A stretch of 64,000 nucleotides of DNA from Micromonospora sp. CB01531 (GCF_001905095.1 NZ_LWLS01000112.1:1-64000), one strand, 5' to 3'; numbered from the stretch's first letter, positions 17,606 to 27,169 are shown. Program-made: numbers and translations. The notes: generated by a model from the letters alone, not told the origin.

Positions 17606-18814
17606 ATGGTGACGCACCGGGGCAGGTGGACGCTGCGGGACCGCGCCGAGAGCATCATGCGCGCCCTCCCGGTCACCGTGGCCCCGGGCACCGCCGCACT
17701 CACCGTATGCCTCGACCACCCCCGCGACGCGGGCGTGCTGGACCTCGGCTGCCTCGGGCCGACCGGCTTCCGCGGCTGGTCTGGCGGCGCCCGCGACGGC
17801 TGGACCATCACCGCCGACTGGGCCACCCCCGGCTATCTGCCCGGCGAGCTGGTGCCCGGCGAATGGCAGGTGCTGCTCCGGCTGCACCGCATCCCGCCCG
17901 ACGGGCTGCCCTACGAGGTCACCGCCACCACCAGCACCCGCTCCCCAGCCCCGCCGGCCGCGCCCGAGCCGCCGCCCCGACCGGCACGCCCGCCCCGCCC
18001 CGCGCTGCCCGAGGTGGACGGGCGGCGGTGGCTCGCCGGAGACCTGCACACGCACACCGTGCACAGCGACGGCGCGTACACCGTCGACGAACTGGCCGCC
18101 CTCGCCACCGCGCGAGGCCTGGACTTCCTCGCCGTCACCGACCACAACACCGTCAGCCACCACCCCTGGCTGCCCGCCGCCTCGGCCCGCTACGGCATCA
18201 CGCTCGTGCCCGGGCAGGAGGTGACCACCGACCGGGGACACGCCAACGTCTTCGGCCCGGTCGGCTGGATCGACTTCCGGCAGCCGCCGGACGAGTGGCT
18301 GGCCACCGCGGAGCGGGCCGGCGGGCTGATGTCGGTCAACCACCCGCTCGGCGGCGACTGCGCCTGGCGGCAGCCGCTCACCACCCGGACCCGGCTCGCC
18401 GAGGTGTGGCACTCCGGCTGGTGGGACCGCACCTGGGGCGCCCCCCTCGCCTGGGCGCAGGCGTGGCGGCCGGACGTCGTACCCATCGGAGGCAGCGACT
18501 TCCACCGGCCCGGCGCGGACGCGCTGCCCGGCGCGCCGACCACCTGGGTGCTCGTCGACGGCGACCCCACCGACGAGGCGGCCGTCCGCGCCGCGCTGGC
18601 CGCCGGTCGCACCGCCATCTCCGCCGGCCCCGACGCGCCCCGGCTGCTGCGCCTCGGCGACGAGCTGCTGGCGCTCGACGCGGACAGCGCGCTGCTCGGC
18701 TACCCGGACGGCCGGCACCGGGTCGTCCGCGGCGACCGGTGCCTGCTACCGGCCGCCGACGGGCTGCACGTCCTGGAATCCCACCGCATGGAGGTGATCG
18801 CACTGTGCAGCTGA
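17606..18814 (+). CDS. PHP-domain metal-dependent phosphoesterase (CehA/McbA-like)
   Basis: A 402-residue protein. The N-terminal ~140 residues form a beta-rich domain with a Pro-rich linker; the PHP domain begins AGDLHTHTVHSDGAYTVDEL (metal-binding HTH and H/D residues) and continues with FLAVTDHNTVSHHPWLP, VPGQEVTT, MSVNHPLGG and IGGSDFHRPG. All expected metal ligands seem present. Relatives hydrolyse phosphoesters, and CehA/McbA members carbamate esters. In this operon it may release phosphate or another ester from an imported glycan. It starts one base after the ATPase stop and overlaps the next gene by 10 bases. Confidence 0.85.
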   Translation: MVTHRGRWTLRDRAESIMRALPVTVAPGTAALTVCLDHPRDAGVLDLGCLGPTGFRGWSGGARDGWTITADWATPGYLPGELVPGEWQVLLRLHRIPPDGLPYEVTATTSTRSPAPPAAPEPPPRPARPPRPALPEVDGRRWLAGDLHTHTVHSDGAYTVDELAALATARGLDFLAVTDHNTVSHHPWLPAASARYGITLVPGQEVTTDRGHANVFGPVGWIDFRQPPDEWLATAERAGGLMSVNHPLGGDCAWRQPLTTRTRLAEVWHSGWWDRTWGAPLAWAQAWRPDVVPIGGSDFHRPGADALPGAPTTWVLVDGDPTDEAAVRAALAAGRTAISAGPDAPRLLRLGDELLALDADSALLGYPDGRHRVVRGDRCLLPAADGLHVLESHRMEVIALCS

Positions 18815-19716
18815 CCGGACGCACCAGAGTGGCCGGAGCCCCGGTCAACTACGGCATCTACCAGGCGACCGACCCGGACGTCGGTCCGGAGGACCTGCTC
18901 GCGTCGCTGGCCGCCGACGGCTACACCGGCGTGGACTCCGGGCCGATCGGCTACCTCGGGACCGGCGAGGTGCTCACCCGCCGGCTGACCGCGGCAGGCG
19001 TCGGGCTCGCCGGCGGCTGGGTCGACCTGCGCTTCGCCGACCCGGACGGGTTCACCGCCGACCTGGCCCAGCTCGACGCGGCCCTGGACGTGTTCACCGC
19101 CGCGCCGGTCGACGACCCGCGCTTCGCGCCCCGGCCCACCCTGGCCTGCTCCGCCAACCCGGCGCGGATGGCCCGCCCCGGCACCCCGCCGGACCTGGCC
19201 TCGGCGCTGCCCGCCGCCGCCTGGCCAGGCTTCGCCGCCCGGGTGCAGCAGGCCGTCGACCGGTGCCGGGACCGCGGCCTGGAGCCGGTGTTCCACTACC
19301 ACCTGGGCACCGACGTGGAGACCGAGGCGGAGGCCGATCGGCTGCTGGAACTGACCGACGTGGCGATCTGCCTCGACACCGGGCACCTGACCCTGGCCGG
19401 CGGCGACCCGGTCGCGGCGGTCCACCGCTGGGCCGGCCGGACCGGCCAGGTGCACCTCAAGGACGCCGACCTGGCCGCGCACCGCCGGACCCGCGACGCC
19501 GGCGGCGGCCTCGGCGACGTGGTCGCCGCGGGCGGGTTCTGCGCCCTGGGCGCCGGCGACGTCGACCTCGCCGGGGTGCTGCGCGGGCTCGACGAGACCG
19601 GCTACACCGGCTGGCTGGTGATCGAGCAGGACGCGCCCGAGCGGGGCCGGAACCTGGATCGGATCCGCGCCGACCAGCGGGCCAACCTGCGCTGGCTGGC
19701 GGAGGTGCGGCGATGA
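18805..19716 (+). CDS. Sugar phosphate isomerase/epimerase (TIM barrel)
   Basis: A 303-residue xylose-isomerase-like TIM barrel (AP endonuclease 2 superfamily). Motifs include YTGVDSGPIGYLGTGEV near residues 36-52, HYHLGTDVETEAEADRLLEL with a metal-binding His, ICLDTGHLTLAGGDPV near 190-205 and VHLKDADLAAHRR near 217-229. Such enzymes often work with Gfo/Idh/MocA oxidoreductases on inositols or keto sugars, as here. GTG 18805 overlaps the PHP gene and matches the family start. The stop overlaps the next ATG (ATGA). Confidence 0.85.
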   Translation: MQLTGRTRVAGAPVNYGIYQATDPDVGPEDLLASLAADGYTGVDSGPIGYLGTGEVLTRRLTAAGVGLAGGWVDLRFADPDGFTADLAQLDAALDVFTAAPVDDPRFAPRPTLACSANPARMARPGTPPDLASALPAAAWPGFAARVQQAVDRCRDRGLEPVFHYHLGTDVETEAEADRLLELTDVAICLDTGHLTLAGGDPVAAVHRWAGRTGQVHLKDADLAAHRRTRDAGGGLGDVVAAGGFCALGAGDVDLAGVLRGLDETGYTGWLVIEQDAPERGRNLDRIRADQRANLRWLAEVRR

Positions 19717-20843
19717 CGGAACCGGGCAAGCGGATCCGGATCGCGGTGGCCGGGCTGGGCGTCATCGCCCGTACGGTGCACCTGCCCCTGCTGCAGCGCC
19801 GCGCCGACCTGTTCGACGTCGTCGCGCTCAGCGACCTGTCCCCCGCGCGGCTGGCCGAACTCGGCGACCAGTACGGCGTCGAACCGGCCCGACGGTATGC
19901 GGACGCGGCCGACCTGCTGGACGGCGGCGGCTGCGACGCGGTGCTGCTGGCGACCTCCGGGTCACACGGCGAACTCGCCGCCGCGGCGCTGGACCGGGGG
20001 CTGCCCGTGCTCTGCGAGAAGCCGCTCGCCTACACCCTCGCCGAAACGGACCGGCTGACCGGGGCGGCGCTGATGGTGGGCTACATGAAGCAGTACGACC
20101 CGGCGGTGGCCGAGGCCGCCCGCCTGCTGGACGGGATCGGCGGTGCGGCGGCGGTGCACGCGGTCGAGGTGACCGTCCTGCACGCCGCCGGGGAGCAGCA
20201 GCTCGCCTTCGCCCACCTGCCCCCGCCACCGCGGGACGTGCCGGCCGCGGCGGAGTCCCGGCTGCGGGAGGCCGACGCGCGGCTGCTCGACGCCGCGGTG
20301 GGCGGGGACGTCACGGCGCGCGCCCTCTACCAGATCCTGATCAACAGCATCTCGCACGACCTGTCCCTGCTGCGGTTGTTCACCGGGCCGCCGGCCACGG
20401 TGGACCACGTGGCGACCTGGCCGCTGACGCCCGACGGGCCGGCCGAGCCGTCGGTGGAGATCTCCGGCCGGCTGCCCGCCGGCGGCCGGTACGGCATCCG
20501 CTGGCTCAACCTGCCGGACTGCCCGGCCTACCGGGAGACGGTCACCCTGCACCACGCCCGGGGCGCCCTGGAGCTGGTCTTCCCGTCGCCGTACCTGCTC
20601 AACGCACCGACCACGCTGACCGCGGTGGACCGGCACTGCGGCGGCGAGCGGCGAGCGCAGTTCCGGTCGGTGACCGAGGCGTTCGAGCAGGAACTGGTCG
20701 CCTTCCACGCGATGGTGACCGCGGGTACGCGCCCGCTGACCGGCGTCGCCGAGGGCGCGGCCGACCTACGCACCAGCCAACAGGTGGTACGCCGCTACGG
20801 GGAGCTGACCGGGGCGGCGATCGGCGGAGAGGCGGCGAGCTGA
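19713..20843 (+). CDS. Gfo/Idh/MocA family sugar oxidoreductase
   Basis: A 376-residue NAD(P)-dependent dehydrogenase. The Rossmann motif RIAVAGLGVIARTVHLPLL is at the N-terminus, and VLCEKPLAYTLAETDRL carries the catalytic EKP lysine near residue 106. The C-terminal alpha/beta domain is present but shows a NSISHDLSLLRL segment in place of the common GGxxxDxxxH form. It oxidises or epimerises a sugar together with the preceding isomerase. ATG 19713 sits in the stop of the isomerase gene. Confidence 0.87.
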   Translation: MTEPGKRIRIAVAGLGVIARTVHLPLLQRRADLFDVVALSDLSPARLAELGDQYGVEPARRYADAADLLDGGGCDAVLLATSGSHGELAAAALDRGLPVLCEKPLAYTLAETDRLTGAALMVGYMKQYDPAVAEAARLLDGIGGAAAVHAVEVTVLHAAGEQQLAFAHLPPPPRDVPAAAESRLREADARLLDAAVGGDVTARALYQILINSISHDLSLLRLFTGPPATVDHVATWPLTPDGPAEPSVEISGRLPAGGRYGIRWLNLPDCPAYRETVTLHHARGALELVFPSPYLLNAPTTLTAVDRHCGGERRAQFRSVTEAFEQELVAFHAMVTAGTRPLTGVAEGAADLRTSQQVVRRYGELTGAAIGGEAAS

Positions 20844-23605
20844 TGGACGGGCCGACCGAGATCATCGTGGTGCCACACACCCACTGGGACCGGGAGTGGT
20901 ACGAGCCGTTCCAGCGGTTCCGGCTGCGGCTGGTGGCGCTGCTCGACGACGTGTTCGACCGGATGGCGACCGACGAACGCCAGCGGTTCACCCTGGACGG
21001 CCAGCTCGCCGCGGTCGACGACTACCTGGAGGTACGCCCGGAGCGTCGGGAGCAGGTGATCGCGCTGGTCCGGGCAGGCCGGCTGGCCGTCGGGCCGTGG
21101 CAGATCCTGCTCGACGAGTTCCTCTGCTCCGGGGAGAACATCGTCCGCAACCTGGAGCGCGGGCTGGCCCGCAGCGCGGCGCTGGGCGGGGCCATGCCGG
21201 TCGGCTACCTGCCCGACATGTTCGGGCACATCGCGCAGATGCCACAGCTGCTGGCCGGCGCCGGGCTGGCCCACGCCTGCGTGTTCCGGGGCGTACCGGA
21301 CCGGGTCCGGTCGCACGCGTTCGCCTGGCAGTCCCCGGACGGCACCACGATCCGCACCGAGTACCTACCCGGCGGCTACGGCAACGCCGCCGGGCTGATG
21401 GACGACCCGCGGCTGGTCACCCGCCGGGCCACCGACCTGGCGGAGCGGCTGCGCGGCTGGCGGTCCACCGGCGACGACACGCCGATCCTGGCGATGTACG
21501 GCACCGACCACGCCGCGCCCGCTCCGGACGCCCCGGACCGGCTGGCCGCCGCGGCCGTCGACGGGGTGCGGCTGCGGCTCGGCACCCTCGCCGAGTACTT
21601 CGCCACCCAGCCGACCACGGTGGACGGGCTACCCACGGTGGCCGGCGAGCTGCGTTCGCACGCCCGGGCCAACATCCTGCCCGGTGTGATCTCGGTACGC
21701 GCCCACCTCAAGCAGGCGATGGGCCGGGCCGAGCGGCGCGTCGAGCGGTACGCCGAACCGCTCGCCGCGCTCTACCATGACCCGTCCGTGCAGCGGTTCC
21801 TGGACATGGCCTGGACCCGGCTGATCGACGCGAGCTGCCACGACTCGGTGACCGGCTGCGGCTGCGACGAGACGGCCGAGCAGGTGGCCGCCCGGCTCGC
21901 CGAGGCGGACCAGCTCGGGCGGGCGGTCTGCGACCTGGTCGGGGCGCGGCTGGCCGGCGCGGTGCCCCGCGACGGGTACCTGCTGTTCAACCCGACCCCG
22001 GCGGCCCGGACGGCGCTGGTGCGGCTGGACGTCGAGGCCCCGGCGGACGGGCCGGTCGGGCTGGCCGGCGCGGACGGCAGGGTCGCGCCGGCCCAGGTCC
22101 TCGACCAGGCACGGACGCTGCTCGCCGACGACGTGGTGCCGGCCGCCGACCTGCCCGCGATCCTCACCCGGGTGCACGGAACCGAGCTGTACGGACAGGA
22201 GATCACCGGCTGGTCGGTGTCCCCTGCCGACGCCACCCTGACCTTCCAGGTGGCCCGGCACGGCGATCCCGCCTTCGACGTCGAGGACGTCCGGCTCGCG
22301 CTCGCCGCGGCCACCGGCCCGGACCGGTGGCGGGTACGCATCGTCGCCGCCCCGCGGATGACCGTCGCCGCGCTGGTGGACGTCCCCGCGCTGGGGCACG
22401 CCGCGGTCCGCCCGGTCGCCCTGCCCCCGGGCACCCCGGCGGGCCCGGCGCCGGATGGCAGCACGCCGGTCGCGGTGGCCGGCCGGACGGTCGACAACGG
22501 TCTGCTGCGGGTGGAGGTCGCCGAGGACGGCACGCTGCGGCTGTCCACCCCGGACGGGCTGAGCGTCGCCGGGGTCGGCCGGCTCGTCGACGGTGGCGAC
22601 GTGGGCGACAGCTACAACTACGCCCCACCCGCCGCCGACGAACTGGTCGACAAGCCCCGGGCGGTGCGTACCGTCGTCGTGCACGAGGGCCCGGTGGTCG
22701 CCGTGCTCGACGTGATCCGGGAGTACCGGTGGCCGGTCGGGGCGGACGTGGACGCCGGCTCGCGCCGGGTGGAGCGGGAGACGGTCACGGTGACCACCCG
22801 GGTGGAGGTCCGCGCCGGTGAGCCGTTCGCCCGGCTGCGGCTCGCCTTCGACAACCGCTGCGACGACCACCGGGTCCGGCTGCACCTGCCGCTGCCGGCG
22901 CCGGCCCGCTCCTCGTACGCCGAAGGCCAGTTCGCGGTCGTCGAGCGCGGGTTGACCGCCGAGGGCGGGGGCGGCGAGGTCCCGCTGCCGACCTTTCCCG
23001 CCTCCGGTTTCGTCGCGGCCGGGGGTGCGGAGGGCTCGCTCGCGGTGCTGCTGACCCAGCCCACCGAGTACGAGCTGACCGAGTCCGGCCGGGAGCTGGC
23101 GATCACCGTGCTGCGGGCGATCGGGATGCTGTCCCGCAACCGGCACGCCCTGCGGGACGAACCCGCCGGCCCGCAGTTGCCCACGCCGCAGGCCCAGTGC
23201 CGGGGCGAGCGCAGCGTCGAGCTGGCGGTGCTGCCGTTCCGGGGCGACTGGGACTCTGCCCGGGTACCGGCGGCGGCCGAGGCGTACCGGCACGAACTGC
23301 TGGCCTTCCCGGGCGCCGGTGACCCGTCGGCCGGACTGCCGGCGCCGGTGACCGGGCTGACGGTCGACGGGGACGGCGTCACGCTGACCAGCGTCCGGCA
23401 CCGGGACGGCCGGGTCGAGCTGCGGATGGTGGCGACCCGCGACACCGCCGCCGTCATCGGAGCCGGCCGCCGCGTACGCGGCGCCTCGCGGGCCGACCTG
23501 CGTGGCCGGCCGGGCGAGGCCCTGCCGGTCGACGGGGACGGCCTGGTCCGACTGCCGCTGCGGGCGTGGGAGATCGCCACCGTCCAACTGGACCTGACGA
23601 GCTGA
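20843..23605 (+). CDS. GH38 alpha-mannosidase
   Basis: A 920-residue glycoside hydrolase family 38 enzyme. The N-terminal zinc-binding motif VVPHTHWDREWYEPFQRFR is at residues 9-27, and the nucleophile region GYLPDMFGHIAQMPQ places the catalytic Asp near residue 125. A three-helix middle domain (LASCHDSVTG-like ASCHDSVTGCGCDE) and the long beta C-terminal part follow, so the length is normal. It has no signal peptide and is therefore intracellular: it would cleave alpha-mannosides after import. This is the best clue to the substrate of the operon. Start ATG 20843 overlaps the preceding stop (TGATG). Confidence 0.92.
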   Translation: MDGPTEIIVVPHTHWDREWYEPFQRFRLRLVALLDDVFDRMATDERQRFTLDGQLAAVDDYLEVRPERREQVIALVRAGRLAVGPWQILLDEFLCSGENIVRNLERGLARSAALGGAMPVGYLPDMFGHIAQMPQLLAGAGLAHACVFRGVPDRVRSHAFAWQSPDGTTIRTEYLPGGYGNAAGLMDDPRLVTRRATDLAERLRGWRSTGDDTPILAMYGTDHAAPAPDAPDRLAAAAVDGVRLRLGTLAEYFATQPTTVDGLPTVAGELRSHARANILPGVISVRAHLKQAMGRAERRVERYAEPLAALYHDPSVQRFLDMAWTRLIDASCHDSVTGCGCDETAEQVAARLAEADQLGRAVCDLVGARLAGAVPRDGYLLFNPTPAARTALVRLDVEAPADGPVGLAGADGRVAPAQVLDQARTLLADDVVPAADLPAILTRVHGTELYGQEITGWSVSPADATLTFQVARHGDPAFDVEDVRLALAAATGPDRWRVRIVAAPRMTVAALVDVPALGHAAVRPVALPPGTPAGPAPDGSTPVAVAGRTVDNGLLRVEVAEDGTLRLSTPDGLSVAGVGRLVDGGDVGDSYNYAPPAADELVDKPRAVRTVVVHEGPVVAVLDVIREYRWPVGADVDAGSRRVERETVTVTTRVEVRAGEPFARLRLAFDNRCDDHRVRLHLPLPAPARSSYAEGQFAVVERGLTAEGGGGEVPLPTFPASGFVAAGGAEGSLAVLLTQPTEYELTESGRELAITVLRAIGMLSRNRHALRDEPAGPQLPTPQAQCRGERSVELAVLPFRGDWDSARVPAAAEAYRHELLAFPGAGDPSAGLPAPVTGLTVDGDGVTLTSVRHRDGRVELRMVATRDTAAVIGAGRRVRGASRADLRGRPGEALPVDGDGLVRLPLRAWEIATVQLDLTS

Positions 23606-23607
23606 CG

Positions 23608-23635
23608 TGAGGGCCGGGCGGGTGCCCGGCCCTCA
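23608..23635. terminator. Bidirectional hairpin terminator
   Basis: A perfect 12-bp stem (TGAGGGCCGGGC and its complement) with a 4-base loop sits three bases after the mannosidase stop and overlaps the stop of the convergent esterase gene. It can end both transcripts. There is no T-run, as is common in high-GC actinomycetes. Confidence 0.75.
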
Positions 23636-24259
23636 GGCCGTCGGCGTGACCGCCCGCAGCCAGGCCTGGGCGATCAGGGCGTGGCCGAACGGGGTCGGGT
23701 GTACGCCGTCGCGGGTCCACACCCGGTCGTCGACGTCGGCGGCCTGGAACAGCTCGTCCACGGCGACCAGCGTCGCGTCGAACTCGGCGGCGAGGCGGCG
23801 GACCACGTCGACCTTCGGGTCGAGATCCTCCCGCCAGGTGCGCTGGGCGTCGTCGAGCGGAATGACGAAGGGCTCGACGAGGATGATGCGGGCGCCCAGC
23901 CGGCGGGTCTCCTGGAGGATGTGCCGGTAGTCGCGGGCGAACTCTTCGGCACTGGTCGGGTCGTCCCGGTCGTACCGCCGCCAGGTGTCGTTGACCCCGA
24001 TCAGCACCGACACCACCTGCGGGGCGAGGGCCAGGCAGTCGGTCTCCCAGCGGACGCGCAGGTCGCGTACCCGATCGCCGCTGATCCCCCGGTTGCGGAA
24101 GCTGACCCGGTGCTCGGGGTGGCGCGCGGTGAACCAGGCCGCGGCCATCATCGCGTACCCGGTGCCGAGGTCCTCACCGCAGGACCGGTCCCGGCCGGCG
24201 TCGGTGATGCTGTCACCGATGAAGAGCACCCGCCCGCTGGGCGGCACCGCCACCGTCAT
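23633..24259 (-). CDS. SGNH/GDSL hydrolase
   Basis: A 208-residue SGNH esterase/lipase. Block I VLFIGDSITDAGRD has the catalytic Ser, block II gives NRGISGDRVRDL, block III is SVLIGVNDTWRR with the oxyanion Asn, and block V WTRDGVHPTPFGH supplies the Asp-His pair. There is no signal peptide, so it is probably cytoplasmic and may deacetylate sugars, which would fit its position next to the glycan operon, although it is on the opposite strand. ATG 24259 has a GGAGGAG site. Confidence 0.9.
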   Translation of the reverse strand: MTVAVPPSGRVLFIGDSITDAGRDRSCGEDLGTGYAMMAAAWFTARHPEHRVSFRNRGISGDRVRDLRVRWETDCLALAPQVVSVLIGVNDTWRRYDRDDPTSAEEFARDYRHILQETRRLGARIILVEPFVIPLDDAQRTWREDLDPKVDVVRRLAAEFDATLVAVDELFQAADVDDRVWTRDGVHPTPFGHALIAQAWLRAVTPTA

Positions 24260-24523
24260 CCACCCGTCTCCTCCCGCTCGACGATCCGCCCATGATCATG
24301 CCGCAGCCGTTCCACGGCTGACGTCCGGCCGAAACGTGAGGGAAAATCCGCCATCCGGCTGTTGCGTTCCGGCCCTCGAACCCGATCAAGCATTCGTGGC
24401 AACGCGGCGGGGAGAGCGGGAAAACCACCCTAAGTTGACCTTGACCGTTGCAATCGGCACACAAACGATGGTTGACTGCTGCACCATGCCAGAGCCGACG
24501 ACCACGGACAGGCCGGTAATTTC

Positions 24524-25771
24524 GTGAGAAGCTCCGACATCACCCCAGTGTCCACAGTTGGTCGACGCCGGGTCACCTGGCGACAGCGGGCGGCGCGCTG
24601 GTTGGATCCGACCGTCGCGCAGTGGGACGTCGCACCACAGGAGACGCCCGCGCCGCCCCCACCGCCCCCGGACGAACCGCCACCCAGTCCCTGGCCGGCG
24701 ATCTGCGAGCAGTTCGCGATGCGGATCATGGCGTCGGCGTACCAGATGGGTTCCCACCTGGAGGCGGTGGAGGCCGACGAGCAGGACCCCGACCGGCTGG
24801 AGCGGCTCTACCGGATCGACCACGCGAACACCCGGATCCGGCGGCACGCGGAGAACCTCCAGGTCCTGCTGGGCCGCCGGGTCGAGGACGCCAACCCGCA
24901 GACCGTCCCCCTGGTCGACGTTGTCCGGGCGGCCAGCTCGGCCGTCGAGCACTACCCCCGCATCCGGATGGGTCACGTGCTCGACCTGGCGGTGGTCGAG
25001 TTCGCCGCCGACGACGTGATCCGGGTGCTCACCGAACTGCTGGACAACGCCACCCGGTTCTCCCCGCCCACCGCCCCGGTGATCGTGTCGGCGTTCATCA
25101 CCGAGGACGGCGGCGTCCTGCTGCGCATCGAGGACGCCGGGGTGGGCCTCCACCCCGATCACGTCGCCCAGCTCAACGCATTGCTCGGCGGCCGGCCGCT
25201 CAGCCCGGCGGCCACCCTCGACCCCGCGGCCCACCTCGGGCTCGCCGTCGTCGCCCACCTGGCCGGCAGCCACCGGCTGCGGGTCACCCTGACCAACCGG
25301 CCCTCGGGCGGGACCACCGCGACCGTGCTGGTCCCCGGCGCACTGCTCTGCGAGATCCCCACCCCGGCGGGCCCGGACCCCGCCACCCCGTCGCCGGTCT
25401 GGCCGCCCCCGCCCAGACCGGTACCCGGCCAGGCCGGCGTGCCCATCCCCCCGCCGCCGGCCTGGCCACCCCCACCTATCGCAGGCGGCACCGACCCCTG
25501 GAGTACGCCGATGGCCACGCCCCCGGACAGCACCCATGCGCCGACCGTGCGCCTGGCCACGCTGGGCGGCCAGGCCGCCGAACCGCAGCCGTCCGGCGGC
25601 CTGCCCCGGCGGGTACCGACGAGCGTCCGGGACGACCCCGCGGCGGCGCCCCCGCCCCCGGCCGACCCCGGCGCCGGATCCCCACCCGAGGCGTGGCCGG
25701 ACGAGACGGCGGCCTTCGCCGCCGGCGTCAGTGACGCCCGGACCACCAGCGACGAAGGACCGCAGCGATGA
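24524..25771 (+). CDS. Conservon histidine-kinase-like protein (CvnA type)
   Basis: A 415-residue protein starting at GTG. After a Pro-rich N-terminal linker comes a dimerisation/phosphoacceptor-like helix pair (LYRIDHANTRIRRHAENLQV, with the His in DHANTR near residue 103) and a HATPase domain (VLTELLDNATRFSPP near residues 169-183, IEDAGVGLHPDHV near 205-217). The C-terminal ~130 residues are Pro-rich and disordered. Unlike classic CvnA it has no membrane or extracellular sensor part, so it is a soluble version. It opens the conservon: the roadblock, DUF742 and GTPase genes follow with overlaps or gaps under 20 bases. Confidence 0.85.
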   Translation: MRSSDITPVSTVGRRRVTWRQRAARWLDPTVAQWDVAPQETPAPPPPPPDEPPPSPWPAICEQFAMRIMASAYQMGSHLEAVEADEQDPDRLERLYRIDHANTRIRRHAENLQVLLGRRVEDANPQTVPLVDVVRAASSAVEHYPRIRMGHVLDLAVVEFAADDVIRVLTELLDNATRFSPPTAPVIVSAFITEDGGVLLRIEDAGVGLHPDHVAQLNALLGGRPLSPAATLDPAAHLGLAVVAHLAGSHRLRVTLTNRPSGGTTATVLVPGALLCEIPTPAGPDPATPSPVWPPPPRPVPGQAGVPIPPPPAWPPPPIAGGTDPWSTPMATPPDSTHAPTVRLATLGGQAAEPQPSGGLPRRVPTSVRDDPAAAPPPPADPGAGSPPEAWPDETAAFAAGVSDARTTSDEGPQR

Positions 25772-26226
25772 CCCACGGATACCCCCGCACCGGCCCGGCG
25801 GCCACCGGCCAGGGGCTGCCCGACTGCGCCTGGCTGATCCGTCAGTTCGCCGAGGACGTACCCGGGGTCACCCACGCGATGCTGGTGTCCCTGGACGGCC
25901 TCCAGCTCGCCGCCTCCCGCAGCGTCAACCGCGACCTCGGTGACCAGCTCTCCGCGCTGACCGCGGGCCTGCTGAGCATGGCCGACCGCAGCGCGTCCCT
26001 GCTGGACCTCGGCGCCTCCGAGTACCTGACGGTCCGGCTGCCCCGCGGGCACCTGCTGTTCATGCGGGTCGGCGACTCGGCGGGCCTGGCGGTCGCCGCC
26101 GCCACCGGCTGCGACCTGCGGGTCGTCTCGTACCGGATGACCCAGTTCGTCGGCGCGGTGTGGCACGCCCTCACCCCACAGGTCCGCCACGAGCTGCACC
26201 GGATGACCGCCAGTCAGCCCGGCTGA
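25768..26226 (+). CDS. Roadblock/LC7 domain protein (CvnB type)
   Basis: A 152-residue roadblock/LC7 protein. It reads CAWLIRQFAEDVPGVTHAM, then VSLDGLQLAASR, and LFMRVGDSAGLAVAAATG, the standard beta-strand and helix pattern. In conservons it joins the kinase-like protein, the DUF742 protein and the small GTPase in a membrane-associated complex likened to eukaryotic GPCR/G-protein units. ATG 25768 overlaps the preceding stop (ATGA). Confidence 0.9.
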   Translation: MTHGYPRTGPAATGQGLPDCAWLIRQFAEDVPGVTHAMLVSLDGLQLAASRSVNRDLGDQLSALTAGLLSMADRSASLLDLGASEYLTVRLPRGHLLFMRVGDSAGLAVAAATGCDLRVVSYRMTQFVGAVWHALTPQVRHELHRMTASQPG

Positions 26227-26244
26227 CCGGGGGTGAAGGAGATC

Positions 26245-26586
26245 ATGTCCATGACCTACTGGAAGGTGCGGCCGTACGTGCTGACCGCCGGGCGGACCCG
26301 CACCCGGCAGCCGCTGCTGGTGCACACCCTGGTGTCGGTGCCGCACTACGACGCCGTCTTCGCCTCCGCGCTGCTGCCCGAGGCCCGGACGCTGTACGAG
26401 CATGCCCGCCGGGCGGCCCGCTCCGTGGCCGAGCTCTCGGCGGTCTGCGGGATGTCGCTGGGAGTGACCCGGGTGGTTGTCGACGACCTGGCCGCCACCG
26501 ACCGGCTGCTGATCCACACCGACCACCACAACGTCGACTTCCGCCTCCTGGAGAGACTGCGCGATGGCCTCCGCAAGCTTGCCTGA
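26245..26586 (+). CDS. DUF742 protein (CvnC type)
   Basis: A 113-residue DUF742 protein with the typical start KVRPYVLTAGRTRTRQPLL and a winged-helix-like middle (SVAELSAVCGMSLGVTRVVV, then DLAATDRLLIH). ATG 26245 follows an AAGGAG site; GTG 26233 and ATG 26251 are alternatives. It overlaps the GTPase gene by 23 bases. It is thought to bridge the roadblock protein and the GTPase, perhaps with DNA-binding ability. Confidence 0.88.
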   Translation: MSMTYWKVRPYVLTAGRTRTRQPLLVHTLVSVPHYDAVFASALLPEARTLYEHARRAARSVAELSAVCGMSLGVTRVVVDDLAATDRLLIHTDHHNVDFRLLERLRDGLRKLA

Positions 26587-27169
26587 TGCCCCCCTGCTGA
26601 CCTCGGCGAAGATCGTCATCGCCGGCGGCTTCGGGGTCGGCAAGACCACCTGCGTCGCGTCCATCTCGGAGATCCCGCCGATCAACACCGAGGCGTGGAT
26701 GACCGCGGCCAGCGAGACCGTCGACCGGATGGACCCGGGGATCGACAAGAAGACCACGACGGTGGCGATGGACTTCGGTCGGCTGACCATCGGCCCCGAC
26801 CTGGTGCTGTACCTGTTCGGCACCCCGGGCCAGCCCCGGTTCTGGCCGATGTGGGACGACCTGTGCCGGGGCGCGGTCGGCGCGCTGGTGCTGGCCGACA
26901 CCCGGAACCTGGCCGCCGCGTTCCCGGCGGTCAACTACTTCGAGCAGGACAGCGACCTGCCGTTCGTGGTCTGCGTGAACCTCTTCGACGGGGTGCTGCA
27001 CCACCCGCTCGAGGAGGCACGCGAGGCGCTCGCGCTACCCGCCGGCGTACCGCTGACCGCCTGCGACGCCCGTGATCCGTCGTCGGTGGCGCGGGCGCTG
27101 CTGACGGTCGTGGAACACACCATGTCCCGCACCGTCCGGCCGACCGCGGGCGCGCTCGCCGGCCGGTAG
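26564..27169 (+). CDS. Conservon small GTPase (CvnD type)
   Basis: A 201-residue Ras-like P-loop GTPase. The G1 loop VIAGGFGVGKTTCVASISE is at residues 18-36, a TTTVAMDFGRL segment acts as switch I, GTPGQPRFW near residues 86-94 is the G3 motif and VNLFDG near 140-145 takes the place of NKxD. The last part corresponds to G5. It is the output switch of the conservon. Start ATG 26564 lies inside the DUF742 gene; the stop is TAG. Confidence 0.9.
   Translation: MASASLPDAPLLTSAKIVIAGGFGVGKTTCVASISEIPPINTEAWMTAASETVDRMDPGIDKKTTTVAMDFGRLTIGPDLVLYLFGTPGQPRFWPMWDDLCRGAVGALVLADTRNLAAAFPAVNYFEQDSDLPFVVCVNLFDGVLHHPLEEAREALALPAGVPLTACDARDPSSVARALLTVVEHTMSRTVRPTAGALAGR

Noticed and set aside
21629..23587. 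A 652-codon frame opposite the mannosidase
   Set aside because: Low-complexity Gly/Arg/Val translation, entirely antisense to GH38 sequence with clear catalytic motifs.
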